From an uncultured Bacillota bacterium (lineage in GTDB: Bacteria > Bacillota > Sulfobacillia > UBA995 > UBA9673), in assembly GCA_937863905.1 (NCBI GenBank), contig CALMHV010000098.1:1-7720 (forward strand): a DNA stretch of 7,720 nt. Direction: 5' to 3'. Below the pieces are notes generated by a model, which did no database searches, was not told the origin of the DNA, and was given only the letters and a program-made list of their open reading frames with translations. Both the position numbers and the translations under genes were made by a program. This document shows, piece by piece, positions 5,342-7,720 of the stretch. The stretch's first letter is position 1, and every line of letters begins with the position of its first letter.

Positions 5342-5611
5342 CTAGTCGCGGACGAAGCCGACGCCGGTGCGGTCAATCTCCACTTCGACCTTGTCGGCTA
5401 TCTTGACGATGACCGAGTCCTTCTTCACGACGATGATAGTGCCGTGGATACCACCGGTCGTGACGATCGCCGCACCCTTCTTCAGGGATTCGAGCATGGC
5501 CTTGCGCTTCTTCTGCTCTAGGGACTGCGGGCGCCAGATCAGGAAGTAGAAGACCGCGAAGACGATGACGAACGGGAACAGTAGACCGAAGAGCTGATTG
5601 ATGTCAGGCAA
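5342..5611 (-). CDS. yajC: Sec translocon accessory protein YajC (89 aa)
   Basis: YajC is a single-span inner-membrane protein that associates with SecDF and SecYEG in protein export. Residues about 7-25 (LFGLLFPFVIVFAVFYFLI) form the membrane segment. WRPQSLEQKKRKAMLESLKK follows, the conserved RPQ-basic stretch. TGGIHGTI and a beta-rich cytoplasmic tail ending EVEIDRTGVGFVRD complete the family pattern. The length is typical. The start is TTG with GGGAGGA eight bases upstream; no in-frame ATG fits. The gene follows tgt, a common order in bacteria, but the secD and secF genes that often come next are absent and korD follows 101 bases later. Confidence 0.93.
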   Translation of the reverse strand: MPDINQLFGLLFPFVIVFAVFYFLIWRPQSLEQKKRKAMLESLKKGAAIVTTGGIHGTIIVVKKDSVIVKIADKVEVEIDRTGVGFVRD

Positions 5612-5619
5612 ACGACTTG

Positions 5620-5626
5620 TCCTCCC
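5620..5626 (-). promoter_or_regulatory. Ribosome site supporting the TTG start of yajC
   Basis: GGGAGGA on the minus strand ends eight bases before the TTG at 5609-5611. It starts translation just ahead of the hydrophobic segment and makes the TTG start plausible. Confidence 0.7.
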
Positions 5627-5632
5627 TCTCGT

Positions 5633-5700
5633 GCAGCCGCCGACGCGTCTGTCCGCCTAGCCGGCTGCGGGCGACCCATGCCGGAGCCGCTCCGGGTCGC
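5633..5700 (-). other. Two adjacent hairpins between tgt and yajC
   Basis: GCGACCC (5671-5677) pairs with GGGTCGC (5694-5700), and the region between contains CCGGAGCCGCTCCGG, a 7-bp inverted repeat with one central base. A second stem pairs GCAGCCG (5633-5639) with CGGCTGC (5662-5668) across 22 bases. Neither is followed by a T tract, so I do not call a terminator. They may protect the transcript or affect yajC translation. I recognise no riboswitch class here. Confidence 0.45.
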
Positions 5701-5760
5701 TCTGCCCATCCTACCATGGGGAACAGGCCTTCCGCCATAGCATGTCCGCAAAACCATGCC

Positions 5761-7720
<1,960 letters not shown>

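Overview
The window is a 7.7 kb stretch of GC-rich bacterial chromosome in which every gene I can support lies on the minus strand, so transcription runs from high to low coordinates. The order queA-tgt-yajC, the sequence style of the glutamate dehydrogenase and KorABCD subunits, strong GGAGG-type ribosome sites and frequent GTG/TTG starts suggest a high-GC member of the Bacillota (Clostridia, Limnochordia or Symbiobacteria-like). That placement is inference; I cannot name a genus.

Right part (7720 to 5342): the 3' part of queA, then tgt overlapping it by 4 bases, then yajC after a 149-base structured gap. QueA and Tgt catalyse two steps of queuosine modification of tRNA; YajC is a small membrane partner of the Sec translocon.

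Middle part (5240 to 1137): korD, korA, korB, korC and a glutamate dehydrogenase gene, each overlapping the next by 4 to 19 bases. They form a complete four-subunit 2-oxoacid:ferredoxin oxidoreductase plus the enzyme that interconverts glutamate and 2-oxoglutarate. Together they can link glutamate to succinyl-CoA and reduced ferredoxin, or run in reverse. A leader with two hairpins that could pair alternatively lies between yajC and korD, and a long hairpin follows gdh.

Left part (about 1 to 1022): accessory DNA, visibly less GC-rich than the core operons (hand-counted lines at 50-62% against 73-78% for two core lines). It holds a short ankyrin-repeat gene followed on the same strand by an integron attC recombination site cut by the window edge. 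The attC shows the R'' core, the 6-base spacer and the paired L'' and L' arms, with two extrahelical bases exactly six pairs apart. The ankyrin gene therefore looks like an integron gene cassette. Upstream of it are a possible cassette boundary, a short stretch resembling the C-terminal part of a tyrosine recombinase, and a two-copy 40-base-period tandem repeat. This is the most unusual part of the window, because integron cassettes are best known from Proteobacteria.
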